Below, piece after piece: positions 8,535 through 16,758 of a stretch of 64,000 nucleotides of DNA (positions are counted from its first letter, which is position 1; each line of letters starts with the position of its first letter). Both the position numbers and the translations under genes were made by a program. The notes under the pieces are model-generated. The model was given only the letters and a program-made list of their open reading frames with translations, made no database searches and was not told where the DNA came from. The stretch spans positions 4,831,001 through 4,895,000 of the forward strand of contig NZ_CP041191.1 of NCBI RefSeq assembly GCF_006517275.1, read 5' to 3'. This stretch comes from Labrenzia sp. PHM005 (GTDB taxonomy: Bacteria; Pseudomonadota; Alphaproteobacteria; Rhizobiales; Stappiaceae).

Positions 8535-9767
8535 TCAGCTGGGCCGTTTCATCTGGCAGGTGGTTTCGGTGCGCGTGGCCTCGCCCTTGATGACGCCGTC
8601 CGGATCGGTCTTGAAGCCGAAGTCCGTGCCTTCCAACTTGCGGGTGATATCATCAGAGAAGGTCGAGATGAACATCGGCTGGATCAGTTGATGATTGTCC
8701 TTGCGCATGGATACAGACCCATAGGGCGTTTCGTGGCCCATCCCTTCCAGTGCAAACGCGACCTTAACCGGGTCATTCTCGCCGACGTCATCAAGCGCGC
8801 GGTCAAACATCTCCATTAGTGTGAAAACACGCTGATAATAATAATCGGTGCCGTAGCGCTCCTGGAACCGGTCCATGTTTGCGATCTGGTCTTCGCTGGT
8901 CTCGATGTTCTGATGGAACTCCGTAATCTGCTTGACCAGTCCAATCGCGCTTTCACCCATGGTGGCAACGGCGCCAAGCCCGCCGCCGTAGTAGGTCAGA
9001 TAAGGCACCTTGTGGCCCGAGGCGGAGGCCGCCTTGACGAGGAGCGTCATGTCCTGGCCCCAGTTGCCGGTGATCACGGCATCAGCTTCTGCAGAAATCA
9101 TTTTCTGAATGTAAGGCGTGAAATCCTTGACCTTGCCAAGGGGATGCAGCTCATTGCCGACGATCTCGATGTCCGGCCGTTTTTCAGAAATCATCTTCAC
9201 AGCTGCGCCGGCAACCGCTTTGCCGAAGGAATAATCCTGGCCAAGAATATAGACTTTCTTGATGTCCTGTTGTTCGGCCAGCCAATCGGTCATGGCCTCC
9301 ATTTTCATATCCGCATCCGCATCAAAGCGGAAATGCCAGAAACTGCAGCGGTCATTGGTGAAGGCCGGATCGACAGCGGCATAATTCAAAAACAACACTT
9401 CATCGCCCGGATTGCGCTTGTTGTGTTTGTTGATGGCGTCAATCAGTGCGGACGCGACAGACGATCCATTGCCCTGAACGATGTAGCGGATGCCCTGGTC
9501 AATGGCTTTTTGCAGCTGAACCAGGCTTTCTTTCGGATTGATCTTGTTGTCGAAGGGGACGATTTCCACCGTCATTCCGGCGGCTCCGCCGGTGTCGTTG
9601 ATTTTGTCCGCAGCATATCGGAAGTGCTTCAGCCCGGTATCACCGGTAAGCGCAAAGGGGCCCGACAGCGGATCAATATAGCCAATTTTCAAGGTCTCGG
9701 CGGATGAAACGCCTGCTGAACAGACGGCAAGCGCGGTGGCGGCCACAAGTGTCTTGAGATATTGCAC
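8535..9767 (-). CDS. Liv-type ABC transporter substrate-binding protein
   Basis: Predicted 410-residue periplasmic binding protein (peripla_BP_6 group) that captures the substrate for LivHMGF. Seen: a signal peptide of about 23 residues ending VSSA before ETLKIGYIDPLSGPFALTG, the family's opening beta strand and ligand loop, and two lobes with VYILGQDYSFGKA in the hinge region. The start codon is GTG at 9767 behind GGGAGG, as no ATG fits the signal peptide. Promoter-proximal gene of the operon, divergent from the nitronate monooxygenase-like gene. Many members of this subgroup bind amides, urea or aromatic acids rather than branched-chain amino acids, so I give no symbol. Confidence 0.93.
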   Translation of the reverse strand: MQYLKTLVAATALAVCSAGVSSAETLKIGYIDPLSGPFALTGDTGLKHFRYAADKINDTGGAAGMTVEIVPFDNKINPKESLVQLQKAIDQGIRYIVQGNGSSVASALIDAINKHNKRNPGDEVLFLNYAAVDPAFTNDRCSFWHFRFDADADMKMEAMTDWLAEQQDIKKVYILGQDYSFGKAVAGAAVKMISEKRPDIEIVGNELHPLGKVKDFTPYIQKMISAEADAVITGNWGQDMTLLVKAASASGHKVPYLTYYGGGLGAVATMGESAIGLVKQITEFHQNIETSEDQIANMDRFQERYGTDYYYQRVFTLMEMFDRALDDVGENDPVKVAFALEGMGHETPYGSVSMRKDNHQLIQPMFISTFSDDITRKLEGTDFGFKTDPDGVIKGEATRTETTCQMKRPS

Positions 9768-10011
9768 GTTTTCCTCCCTGAGTTGCTGCCATCTGAGTTT
9801 TCTTTATTGGCAGCAAGGCCTCATGTTGCACCGCACGCGCTGGATGAGACCCTTCCAGAAGGCCATTGCAAATTGAATCAATCCGGCTTGTCAAGATTTT
9901 TACGGAATTCAATTCCGCCATCTGGAAAGTTGACGCTTACGAAAAAGGAAGCTTACAAATAGACACACTGCCATTCGCGCCGCACGGCGCCGATGTGCCA
10001 TAATTGAAAGA

Positions 10012-10031
10012 ACCGGCCTCAACCCGCCGGT
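10012..10031 (+). promoter_or_regulatory. Hairpin just upstream of a ribosome binding site
   Basis: A 6-bp inverted repeat ACCGGC / GCCGGT with an 8-base loop ends one base before the AGGAGG (10033-10038) of the nitronate monooxygenase-like gene. It may modulate translation; this is only a structural observation. Confidence 0.3.
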
Positions 10032-10049
10032 CAGGAGGTGACCCCAAGA

Positions 10050-11039
10050 ATGTTGAAATCCAGAGCACTCCCCAAGGCCCTGCAGGGCTTGCGGCTTCCG
10101 GCCGTTGCCGCACCGCTTTTCATCGTCTCCGGGCCGGAGCTGGTGATCGCCCAGTGTAAAGCCGGGATTGTCGGCAGTTTTCCGGCACTCAACGCGCGTG
10201 AAAAAGACGGCGAGCCGATCATGCTGGAAGCCTGGCTGAAGCAAATCACCGAGGAACTTGACCGGTACAATCAGGCCAATCCGGACGCTCCGGCAGCCCC
10301 TTTTGCCGTCAATCAAATCGTCCACCGGTCGAACGCACGCCTGGAACGGGACCTTGAAATCTGCGCCCGCTGGAAAGTGCCGATCTGGATCACCTCCCTC
10401 GGCGCGCGGGTAGAAGTCAACGAAGCCGCGCATTCCTGCGGCGGCATCACCTTGCACGACATCATCAACAACACCTTTGCCAAGAAAGCGATTCAAAAAG
10501 GCGCCGATGGGCTGATCGCCGTTGCTGCGGGCGCTGGAGGCCATGCCGGCCCGCAATCGCCGTTTGCCCTTATCCGGGAAATCCGGGAATGGTTCGACGG
10601 CCCTCTCCTGTTGTCCGGCGCCATCTCCACCGGCGAATCCCTGCTGGCGGCCCGGACACTGGGCGCAGATCTTGGGTATATCGGCTCCGCTTTTATCGCG
10701 ACCGATGAAGCCAATGCGCAGCCGGAATACAAACAAATGCTGGTCGACAGCGGCGCAGAAGACATTGTCACCTCGTCCCTCTTCACCGGCGTTTCGGGCA
10801 ACTATCTGGCGCCATCCATCGAGCGCGCCGGCCTTGACCCGGCCAATCTGGCAACGGCCGATGCGTCTTCGATGAACTTCGGCTCCGGCTCCTCCAAAGC
10901 CAAGGCCTGGAAGGAAATCTGGGGCTCGGGTCAAGGCATCGGCGCACTCAAATCCGTCGTTCCAGCCGGCCAGGTCGTCGACCGGATCGAACAGGAATAC
11001 CGGAACGCCAAACAGCGGATTTGTTCAGATCCTGCGTAA
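10050..11039 (+). CDS. Nitronate monooxygenase / 2-nitropropane dioxygenase-like FMN protein
   Basis: Predicted 329-residue TIM-barrel flavoprotein of the NMO family, which oxidises alkyl nitronates or nitro compounds with O2 in the cytosol. Seen: an N-terminal LRLPAVAAPLFIVSGPELV, the FMN-phosphate segment AAGAGGHAGPQSPF around residue 170, and LLLSGAISTGESLLAARTLGAD, which matches the family's glycine-rich FMN loop. I start at ATG 10050, 11 bases after AGGAGG; the GTG at 10038 would leave no spacing. It is divergent from the Liv operon and upstream of an acyl-CoA ligase. Related proteins include enoyl-ACP reductase-like enzymes, so the nitro substrate is not certain. Confidence 0.85.
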   Translation: MLKSRALPKALQGLRLPAVAAPLFIVSGPELVIAQCKAGIVGSFPALNAREKDGEPIMLEAWLKQITEELDRYNQANPDAPAAPFAVNQIVHRSNARLERDLEICARWKVPIWITSLGARVEVNEAAHSCGGITLHDIINNTFAKKAIQKGADGLIAVAAGAGGHAGPQSPFALIREIREWFDGPLLLSGAISTGESLLAARTLGADLGYIGSAFIATDEANAQPEYKQMLVDSGAEDIVTSSLFTGVSGNYLAPSIERAGLDPANLATADASSMNFGSGSSKAKAWKEIWGSGQGIGALKSVVPAGQVVDRIEQEYRNAKQRICSDPA

Positions 11040-11091
11040 GCAGGATCAAACAATACATACTGGCGCAACGCTCTAACTACCCTAGCAGCTT

Positions 11092-11146
11092 CCCCGGCCC
11101 CAGTGCCGGGGTCTTTACCGTTCGGGTCCCGGCTCAAGGCCGGGAC
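11092..11146. repeat. Tandem G+C-rich palindromes including GTCCCGGY copy 2
   Basis: Two perfect hairpins follow the nitronate monooxygenase-like gene: CCCCGGC / GCCGGGG (11092-11111, 6-base loop) and GTCCCGGC / GCCGGGAC (11126-11146, loop TCAAG). The second is a near copy of the palindrome at 4742-4762. They may act as transcription barriers between this gene and the downstream ligase gene; no T-run follows. Confidence 0.5.
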
Positions 11147-11226
11147 TGCGCACTGGGGCCAATTTACCTCGGGTTCCGGAAACAACGTCATCCCCTGGCA
11201 GCTGCCAACAATTTCATCTTGCATAC

Positions 11227-11251
11227 ATATTATTCGCATGCGAATTAATAT
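11227..11251. promoter_or_regulatory. Palindromic operator candidate upstream of acyl-CoA ligase
   Basis: ATTCGCATGCGAAT (11232-11245) is a perfect 14-bp palindrome that extends outward as ATATTA/TAATAT with one extra base on the right. It sits 28 bases upstream of the ligase TTG start, where a dimeric repressor (TetR or MarR type) could act. No regulator gene is adjacent, so the factor is unknown. Confidence 0.45.
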
Positions 11252-11272
11252 TAAGCTACGGGGAGGACTGCA

Positions 11273-12856
11273 TTGGCTTATCAAGACACGTCACAGGACA
11301 CAGCTGCCGCATCAATGCCGAAGATCGAGCCGATCCCAGTACCCGGTGAGCAGTTTCTGGATATGCCCGCCCGTGTCCGGGCCGCAGCCAAACTCCAAGA
11401 CAGCAGAACTGTCCTGATTGACGGCACTGAGACCATCGACCGGGCAAGCCTTTGCAGTCTCATGGACAGAGCTGCCGCCTATTTGATCGCGGAGGGCTTA
11501 GAGCCCGGTGATCGGGTCGCAAGTCTTGCTGGAAACAGCGCAGACCATGTTGTCCTATATCTTGGTGTCTTGGCGGTCGGTGCCTGTATGGTGCCACTGC
11601 CGGTAACAGCCCATCCGTCCGCGCTTACCGAGATGGTCCGCAACTGCGCGCCGAAGCTGCTGTTCGCCGATGACGCAAATCTGGATGTCGCTCATAAACT
11701 CGGCTCGGCCCAAGTTCACCGGCTGGAAGGCCTCCGGCCCAAAGCGCAAAAATTTCAGCCAATCCAACCGGTCGAAATTGCGCCAACCGATTTGTTCGAC
11801 ATCATTTACAGTTCCGGGACCACCGGCACGCCCAAAGGCATTCAGCATGATGCCCGCTTCCGCGACCGGCAGATGAGCAGGATGCTGAAAATGGGGTTCG
11901 GCGACAACGCCGTTTCGATCGTTTCGACACCGCTTTATTCCAATACGACGCTCGCGGGCCTGCTGCCGGTGCTGGCCTATGGCGGCACTGTCATCTTGAT
12001 GCGTAAATTCAACGAACGACATTTTCTGGAACTTGCCGAAGACCACCGCGCCTCCCACATCATGCTGGTGCCGGTGCAATATCAGCGCCTTCTGGCCGAT
12101 CCTGACTTTGGCCAGTTTGATCTCTCGTCCTTCAAGGTGAAACTGTCGACCAGCGCCCCCCTGCCCGTCCCGCTCGTCCGTGGCCTGTTGGAGCGCTGGC
12201 CCGGCAAGCTGATCAATCTTTACGGCATGACCGAAGGCGGATTGGCCACCGTTCTCGACTGCAGAGCCCATCCGGACAAATTGCACACGGTCGGCAGTCC
12301 ATCGGAAGGCACGGATTTGCGGATCATCAGCAAGGATGGCCGGGAAGCTTCGGGCGGCCAAATCGGCGAAATCGTTGGACGCTCGAACACCATTATGACC
12401 GGCTACAGGGATGCTCCAGAAAAGACCCGCGAAGCCCTGTGGCAATGCCCGGACGGTGCGTACTTCATGCGCACTGGTGACATGGGCCGGCTTGATGAGG
12501 ACGGATTTCTTGTCCTGCTCGATCGGGTCAAGGACATGATCATTTCCGGCGGTTTCAACATCTATGCCGCCGACCTGGAACAGGCCCTGCTGACCCACCC
12601 GGATGTGGCGGAAGCTGCGGTGATTGGCATCCCGAGCGACAAATGGGGCGAAACGCCGCTTGGCCTGGTGGTCCTGCGCAAAGGCGCAGAAATCGGTGCA
12701 GATACGCTCCTTGCAGTGACCAATGCCCAGCTCGGCAAAACGCAGAGATTGTCCGCGGTCGAGTTCCGCCAGCATCTGCCACGCAACGCCATCGGCAAGA
12801 TCCTGAAGCGGGATCTGCGCGCGGAATATGCCCCGACCAAAGCGGAGCCGCGGTAG
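11273..12856 (+). CDS. Acyl-CoA synthetase (AMP-forming ligase, class I)
   Basis: Predicted 527-residue ligase that adenylates a carboxylic acid and transfers it to CoA. Seen in order: the P-loop-like motif YSSGTTGTPKG at about residues 178-188, NLYGMTEGG around 318-326, RTGDMGRLDEDGFLVLLDR with the ribose-binding Asp, the hinge and A8 region DMIISGGFNIY, and the A10 motif GKILKRDL with the catalytic lysine near the end. The start is TTG at 11273, 5 bases after GGGGAGGA. A perfect palindrome lies 28 bases upstream. The neighbouring Liv importer and beta-oxidation genes suggest it primes an imported acid for degradation; the substrate is unknown. Confidence 0.9.
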   Translation: MAYQDTSQDTAAASMPKIEPIPVPGEQFLDMPARVRAAAKLQDSRTVLIDGTETIDRASLCSLMDRAAAYLIAEGLEPGDRVASLAGNSADHVVLYLGVLAVGACMVPLPVTAHPSALTEMVRNCAPKLLFADDANLDVAHKLGSAQVHRLEGLRPKAQKFQPIQPVEIAPTDLFDIIYSSGTTGTPKGIQHDARFRDRQMSRMLKMGFGDNAVSIVSTPLYSNTTLAGLLPVLAYGGTVILMRKFNERHFLELAEDHRASHIMLVPVQYQRLLADPDFGQFDLSSFKVKLSTSAPLPVPLVRGLLERWPGKLINLYGMTEGGLATVLDCRAHPDKLHTVGSPSEGTDLRIISKDGREASGGQIGEIVGRSNTIMTGYRDAPEKTREALWQCPDGAYFMRTGDMGRLDEDGFLVLLDRVKDMIISGGFNIYAADLEQALLTHPDVAEAAVIGIPSDKWGETPLGLVVLRKGAEIGADTLLAVTNAQLGKTQRLSAVEFRQHLPRNAIGKILKRDLRAEYAPTKAEPR

Positions 12857-12916
12857 TGGTTCTGAAATCCCGCAATTCCGCGACTTCTTATTTGGCAATA
12901 CCCCAACGCTGTGTGA

Positions 12917-13702
12917 TCAGGCGACCTTTGGCAGTTGGGCAAGTTGGCCACCTGACAAAAACGCCCCGCCACCAGGAGCGACTGCCGTCAGGTTCAGGCT
13001 TTGCAGGATCTTGCGGGTGGTCGCCACAGCCGCAGACACCGTAGGCACCCCGGATGCGCGCTCGATCATTTCAATTGCCGGCAAAGACGGCATCTGGACA
13101 CAGGCCGATGCAACAATCGCGTCGACGCCGCGCGTGTCGAGCTTGCGCCAAAGCTCAGCCGGTGCCGATGGATCTTGTGCAGCGACTTCCAAATTGTCCG
13201 GGATTTCAAGCGCCAGGAAGTCCTGAACCTCGATGCCTTCATTTTCGATATAGTCGACTACAAGCTTCGTCAACGGCCGCATGTATGGACAAATAATAGA
13301 CACCTTCTTGGCGCCCATGTCCTTCAAGCTGTCCACCAGCGCGCCGGCCGAGTTCAAGACCGGCGTTGGGCAGCCGTTCTCGGCCGTAGCCTTTTGCAGT
13401 TTTTTAGAAGATGCCCGGTGATAGCCAAGCCCCATGGACATGATCGCCACCAAGCACGCATAGGCCTGCACCTCAACGGCAGCGTCCGAAAGTTCGGTCG
13501 CACAGCGCAGGCTGTCGGTATCCATCGCTTCCAGCTCTTCTTTGACCACAGACTTCATACGCATGCGGGAGGAATGAAAGGTAAAGCGGTCCGGCAGGAT
13601 GCTTTCCCGGGCTTTGAGAAGAGCCGGAATTTCCGTTTCCATCGTCACGTTGGAACTCGGTACAATCAGGCCGACACGGCGGTAGTTCAGTGTATTGGAC
13701 AT
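12917..13702 (-). CDS. maiA: Maleate cis-trans isomerase (Asp/Glu racemase superfamily)
   Basis: Predicted 261-residue cytosolic isomerase converting maleate to fumarate without cofactor. Seen: the opening VGLIVPSSNVTMETEIPALL and SSRMRM typical of maleate isomerases, Cys83 in YACLVAIMS and Cys201 in ASACVQMPSLP at the positions of the two catalytic cysteines, and ICPYMRPL with the conserved Tyr. The start is ATG 13702 behind AAAGGAGA; the longer open frame runs into dctM. It follows dctM by 25 bases and ends the dctP-dctQ-dctM operon, so the TRAP importer probably brings in its substrate. Arylmalonate decarboxylase-like or other superfamily members are the alternative, but the flanking residues fit maleate isomerase better. 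Confidence 0.85.
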   Translation of the reverse strand: MSNTLNYRRVGLIVPSSNVTMETEIPALLKARESILPDRFTFHSSRMRMKSVVKEELEAMDTDSLRCATELSDAAVEVQAYACLVAIMSMGLGYHRASSKKLQKATAENGCPTPVLNSAGALVDSLKDMGAKKVSIICPYMRPLTKLVVDYIENEGIEVQDFLALEIPDNLEVAAQDPSAPAELWRKLDTRGVDAIVASACVQMPSLPAIEMIERASGVPTVSAAVATTRKILQSLNLTAVAPGGGAFLSGGQLAQLPKVA

Positions 13703-13727
13703 ATGAAATCTCCTTTCAGGGCAGCGC

Positions 13728-15044
13728 TCAAAGCGCCGGGCCCATGACGAGGTTGGGCAACCAGGTGGCCAGACCGGGGAAGAGGCACAGAAGGCCGATG
13801 GCCAGCAGCATGCAGGCGACAAAGGGCAGCGAGCCGAGCAGGATCGTGCGCAATGAAATATCCGGCGCGATGCCGTTGATCACATAAAGGTTGAGCCCGA
13901 CTGGCGGTGAAATCAGGCCGATCTCCATATTGATCGTCAGCACCACGGCAAACCAGATCGGATCAAAGCCAGCGCCCGTGATCACCGGCAACAGGATCGG
14001 GGCCGTCATCAAGATCACGGCAACCGGCGGCAAAAAGAACCCGGCGACGATCAGAAAGAGGTTGATCGCGCCCATCAGCACCCATCGGTTCACCTCCAGA
14101 TCGCTGATCCAGGCTGCGATTGATTGGGTAATGAAGAGACTGGACAGCATGTAGGAAAAGACACCGGCAGCGGCGATGATGAACAAGATCATCACGCTTT
14201 CCTTGGTGCTGTCACGCAAGACGGCCCAGATCGCCGACGGCCGGGTCAGCTTGTAGATAATCATTGCCATGACCAGGCAAAGAAGCGCGCCTACAGCCGC
14301 CGTTTCGGACGGTGTAGCAACCCCGCCATACATGGCGTAAAGCACACCCAGAATGATTGCGACAAAAGGCAGGACGCGCGGCATGATTTCAAACCGTTCC
14401 CGCCAGCTGTAGGTCAACCGCGCAGTGCCGGTTCTGCCGCCCGACGCCCAGGTCGCATAGATTGACCAGGCCATGAACAAACCAACCAGCAGGAGGCCCG
14501 GGACAACACCGGCCAGGAAAAGGCGGCCAATCGAGGTTTCCGTCGCAATGCCATAGACGATCATTGTGATTGATGGCGGGATCAGGATCCCAAGTGTTCC
14601 ACCAGCTGCAATCGATCCGGTTGCGATTTCCTCCGGGTAACCGCGCTTGCGCATTTCCGGAATGCCCATTTTGCCGATGGCCGCGCAGGTGGCGGGGCTG
14701 GATCCGGACATAGCGGCAAAGAGCGCACACGCCCCAAGATTGGAAATCACCAGACCGCCCGGAATTCTGGTCAGCCATCGCTCCAGCGCTTCATAAAGAT
14801 CTGCGCCCGCACGGGTCGAGGCGATGGATGCACCCATGATGATGAACATCGGAATGGAGAGCAGCGCAAAACTGTCGAGTTTTCCAAAGAGCACCTCCGG
14901 GATCAGTTCCAAAGACCGCAATCCGTCAAACGCAAGAAGGAAACTGGCCGACACCAGCAAAAGCCCAATCGCGACGGATATCCCGGAAAACAGAACAAAG
15001 ATCGTAACGGTGCCGACAACCGAACCAAGAAGAAGCGGATCCAT
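13728..15044 (-). CDS. dctM: TRAP transporter large permease DctM
   Basis: Predicted 438-residue, multi-spanning inner-membrane subunit of a TRAP transporter, the translocating part driven by a sodium gradient. Seen: about twelve hydrophobic segments, LLSIPMFIIMGASIASTRAG near the N-terminus, the conserved GSSPATCAAIGKMGIPEM loop, the GILIPPSI motif, and a C-terminal NMEIGLISPPVGLNLYVING characteristic of DctM. The start ATG shares one base with the dctQ stop (TGATG). Together with dctQ and dctP it forms a complete transporter; the downstream maleate isomerase gene points to a C4-dicarboxylate as cargo. Confidence 0.95.
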   Translation of the reverse strand: MDPLLLGSVVGTVTIFVLFSGISVAIGLLLVSASFLLAFDGLRSLELIPEVLFGKLDSFALLSIPMFIIMGASIASTRAGADLYEALERWLTRIPGGLVISNLGACALFAAMSGSSPATCAAIGKMGIPEMRKRGYPEEIATGSIAAGGTLGILIPPSITMIVYGIATETSIGRLFLAGVVPGLLLVGLFMAWSIYATWASGGRTGTARLTYSWRERFEIMPRVLPFVAIILGVLYAMYGGVATPSETAAVGALLCLVMAMIIYKLTRPSAIWAVLRDSTKESVMILFIIAAAGVFSYMLSSLFITQSIAAWISDLEVNRWVLMGAINLFLIVAGFFLPPVAVILMTAPILLPVITGAGFDPIWFAVVLTINMEIGLISPPVGLNLYVINGIAPDISLRTILLGSLPFVACMLLAIGLLCLFPGLATWLPNLVMGPAL

Positions 15045-15577
15045 CAGCTTGCCTCCTGTTCTGAGTGGCCCTGGAGCGTGTCCAGAAGATCGGCGATCAA
15101 TTGGAGCAGCATCAAGCTGAGACCAACCGGAAGCGCCAGATACGGGATCCACAAAGGCACTGCTGTAACCGTGTCAGAAGTCCAGCCCCGCGCTTGTGCG
15201 AAGTGCCAGAACTCAAACCCGTAAAAGAGACAAACCGCGATCACTGCGACTGCCGCCGTCTGTGTGAGGATCGACAAGGCCCGCGCGGCAGCCGGGCTCA
15301 GCCACAACGGCAACAGATCGACATTCACATGGCCTTTGTGTTTCTGCACAAAGGCAAGGCCAATCAGGGTCGCCCCGACCATCAGATAGATGACGATTTC
15401 GGTTTGCCACACAGTGGATGCATTGAGAACAAAGCGGACGAAGATCATCTGACACGTGAGCAGGACAGCGCTGACGATCATTGCAGCGGCGCACCAGCCA
15501 GACACTTCCGAGATCCAGCCAACGGCCCGCTGAAATCCGCGGGCGGCAATCGGCCTGGCGGACAGAATGGTTTCCAT
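15044..15577 (-). CDS. dctQ: TRAP transporter small permease DctQ
   Basis: Predicted 177-residue small integral membrane subunit with four hydrophobic helices (about 28-50, 58-80, 95-118 and 140-163). Seen: FVRFVLNASTVWQTEIVIYLMVGATLIGLAF, whose tryptophan and glutamate lie in the second helix as in other DctQ proteins, and KGHVNVDLLP, the family's loop motif. It scaffolds DctM and the loaded binding protein. One-base overlap with dctM shows translational coupling. Confidence 0.92.
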   Translation of the reverse strand: METILSARPIAARGFQRAVGWISEVSGWCAAAMIVSAVLLTCQMIFVRFVLNASTVWQTEIVIYLMVGATLIGLAFVQKHKGHVNVDLLPLWLSPAAARALSILTQTAAVAVIAVCLFYGFEFWHFAQARGWTSDTVTAVPLWIPYLALPVGLSLMLLQLIADLLDTLQGHSEQEAS

Positions 15578-15637
15578 AATTTTTTACCTGATTAAGGGGA
15601 AAAACGGGTGCAGCCTTAAGGCCACACCCGGGTGCGG

Positions 15638-16624
15638 TCAGTCGACGGAGAGCGCCAGGTCGAGCAGCCTCTGGCCGTCAGCAACACTTTCGGTGAAGGC
15701 CTTGTAGGAGGTCTTCTGAGCCAGGGCCTGCCAGGCGGCAAAATCCTCTTGAGACATCTCGGCAATTTCCACACCGGCCTCTTTGAAGACCTCGACTGAG
15801 GCCGCGTCCTGTTTCTTGGCTTCTTGCAGGTAATAGGCTTCCGCTTTTTCAGCCGCGGCCAGAAGCGCAGTCTGCTGGTCAGTTGTCAGCGCTTCAAAAG
15901 TCGATTTGTTCATCAAGAGCGGCTGATAGAGGAACCAGAGCGCAACATCTGAAGCTGGTGTGTAGCAGGCAACCTGTTCGAAGATCCGGTAGGAAACAAA
16001 GGACGACGACGACGTGTTTGCCCCATCCAGCACCCCTGTCTGCATGGCACTGTAGATTTCAGAGGACGCCATGGACGTAATCGATGCGCCTGCACCGACC
16101 AGCATCTGCTCAAAGGATTTGCCGGCGGCCCGCATCTGCTGACCTTCGGCATCTGCAGGTTTTACGATGCATTTGTCTTTTCCAACAAAACCGCCGGCCA
16201 GATACCCGTGCACCAGCACCATCACGTCATCTTCGGCCATCTTTGCTTCGAGCGCGTCCATGAAGGGCGAGTTTGCGAGGCGGGCCGCATGATCGTGGTT
16301 CTTCACCAGGCCGGGCATCAAAGTGAGATTGAATTCCGGCCGTTGGCCTCCGGCATAACTCAGCGGAAACACCGTCATGTCGAGAATGCCGCGACTGAGC
16401 GGCCGGTATTGCTCGCGCGGTTTGAAAAGCGACTTTGACGGGAAAATCTTGATCTCAAGATCCACGTCCGCAGCAGCAACTTCTTTCGCGACAATTTCCG
16501 CGACCGCATGGCGGACGTCCTTCGTCGACCACTGGTGCGACAGGCGCAGTTCCGCGCTTTGTACGGCTGTTGTAAGGGCCGCCGCGCAGGCCGCGGCGCA
16601 GAGGGTTGTCTTCAAGATGCGCAT
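15638..16624 (-). CDS. dctP: TRAP transporter substrate-binding protein DctP
   Basis: Predicted 328-residue periplasmic binding protein. Seen: signal peptide of about 23 residues ending VQSA before ELRLSHQW, then the DctP fold with the central MRAAGKSFEQMLVGAGAS segment, in which the arginine normally salt-bridges the substrate carboxylate, and VLDGANTSSSSF, the second lobe's ligand loop. Promoter-proximal gene of the TRAP/maleate-isomerase operon, divergent from the GntR regulator. Sixty bases separate it from dctQ. The conserved arginine fits a carboxylate ligand. Confidence 0.93.
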   Translation of the reverse strand: MRILKTTLCAAACAAALTTAVQSAELRLSHQWSTKDVRHAVAEIVAKEVAAADVDLEIKIFPSKSLFKPREQYRPLSRGILDMTVFPLSYAGGQRPEFNLTLMPGLVKNHDHAARLANSPFMDALEAKMAEDDVMVLVHGYLAGGFVGKDKCIVKPADAEGQQMRAAGKSFEQMLVGAGASITSMASSEIYSAMQTGVLDGANTSSSSFVSYRIFEQVACYTPASDVALWFLYQPLLMNKSTFEALTTDQQTALLAAAEKAEAYYLQEAKKQDAASVEVFKEAGVEIAEMSQEDFAAWQALAQKTSYKAFTESVADGQRLLDLALSVD

Positions 16625-16659
16625 GATATCCTCCCATATGCGTTAATATGATATTTTTA

Positions 16660-16667
16660 TGTATACA
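16660..16667. promoter_or_regulatory. TGTATACA operator candidate for the GntR/FCD regulator
   Basis: Perfect 8-bp palindrome TGTATACA in the A+T-rich divergent promoter between dctP and the GntR gene. FCD-type GntR regulators commonly bind short palindromes with a TGTATACA-like core, so it is a natural operator candidate for both transcription units. Binding is inferred. Confidence 0.5.
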
Positions 16668-16758
16668 GATAATGATTATAAAAATGCAAACAGAAAATTT
16701 CTGCATCGACATGGCAGGTGAAGAATGCTAACGGCAGGAGGACATCAGAGGCTTGATC

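Noticed and set aside
9909..10934. Long minus-strand open frame of 341 codons
   Set aside because: It is antisense to the nitronate monooxygenase-like gene, has no family motifs, and the plus-strand gene has a clear FMN-binding pattern and ribosome site.
11555..12898. Minus-strand open frame of 447 codons
   Set aside because: Antisense to the AMP-forming ligase, which carries all adenylation motifs; the reverse frame has no recognisable domain.
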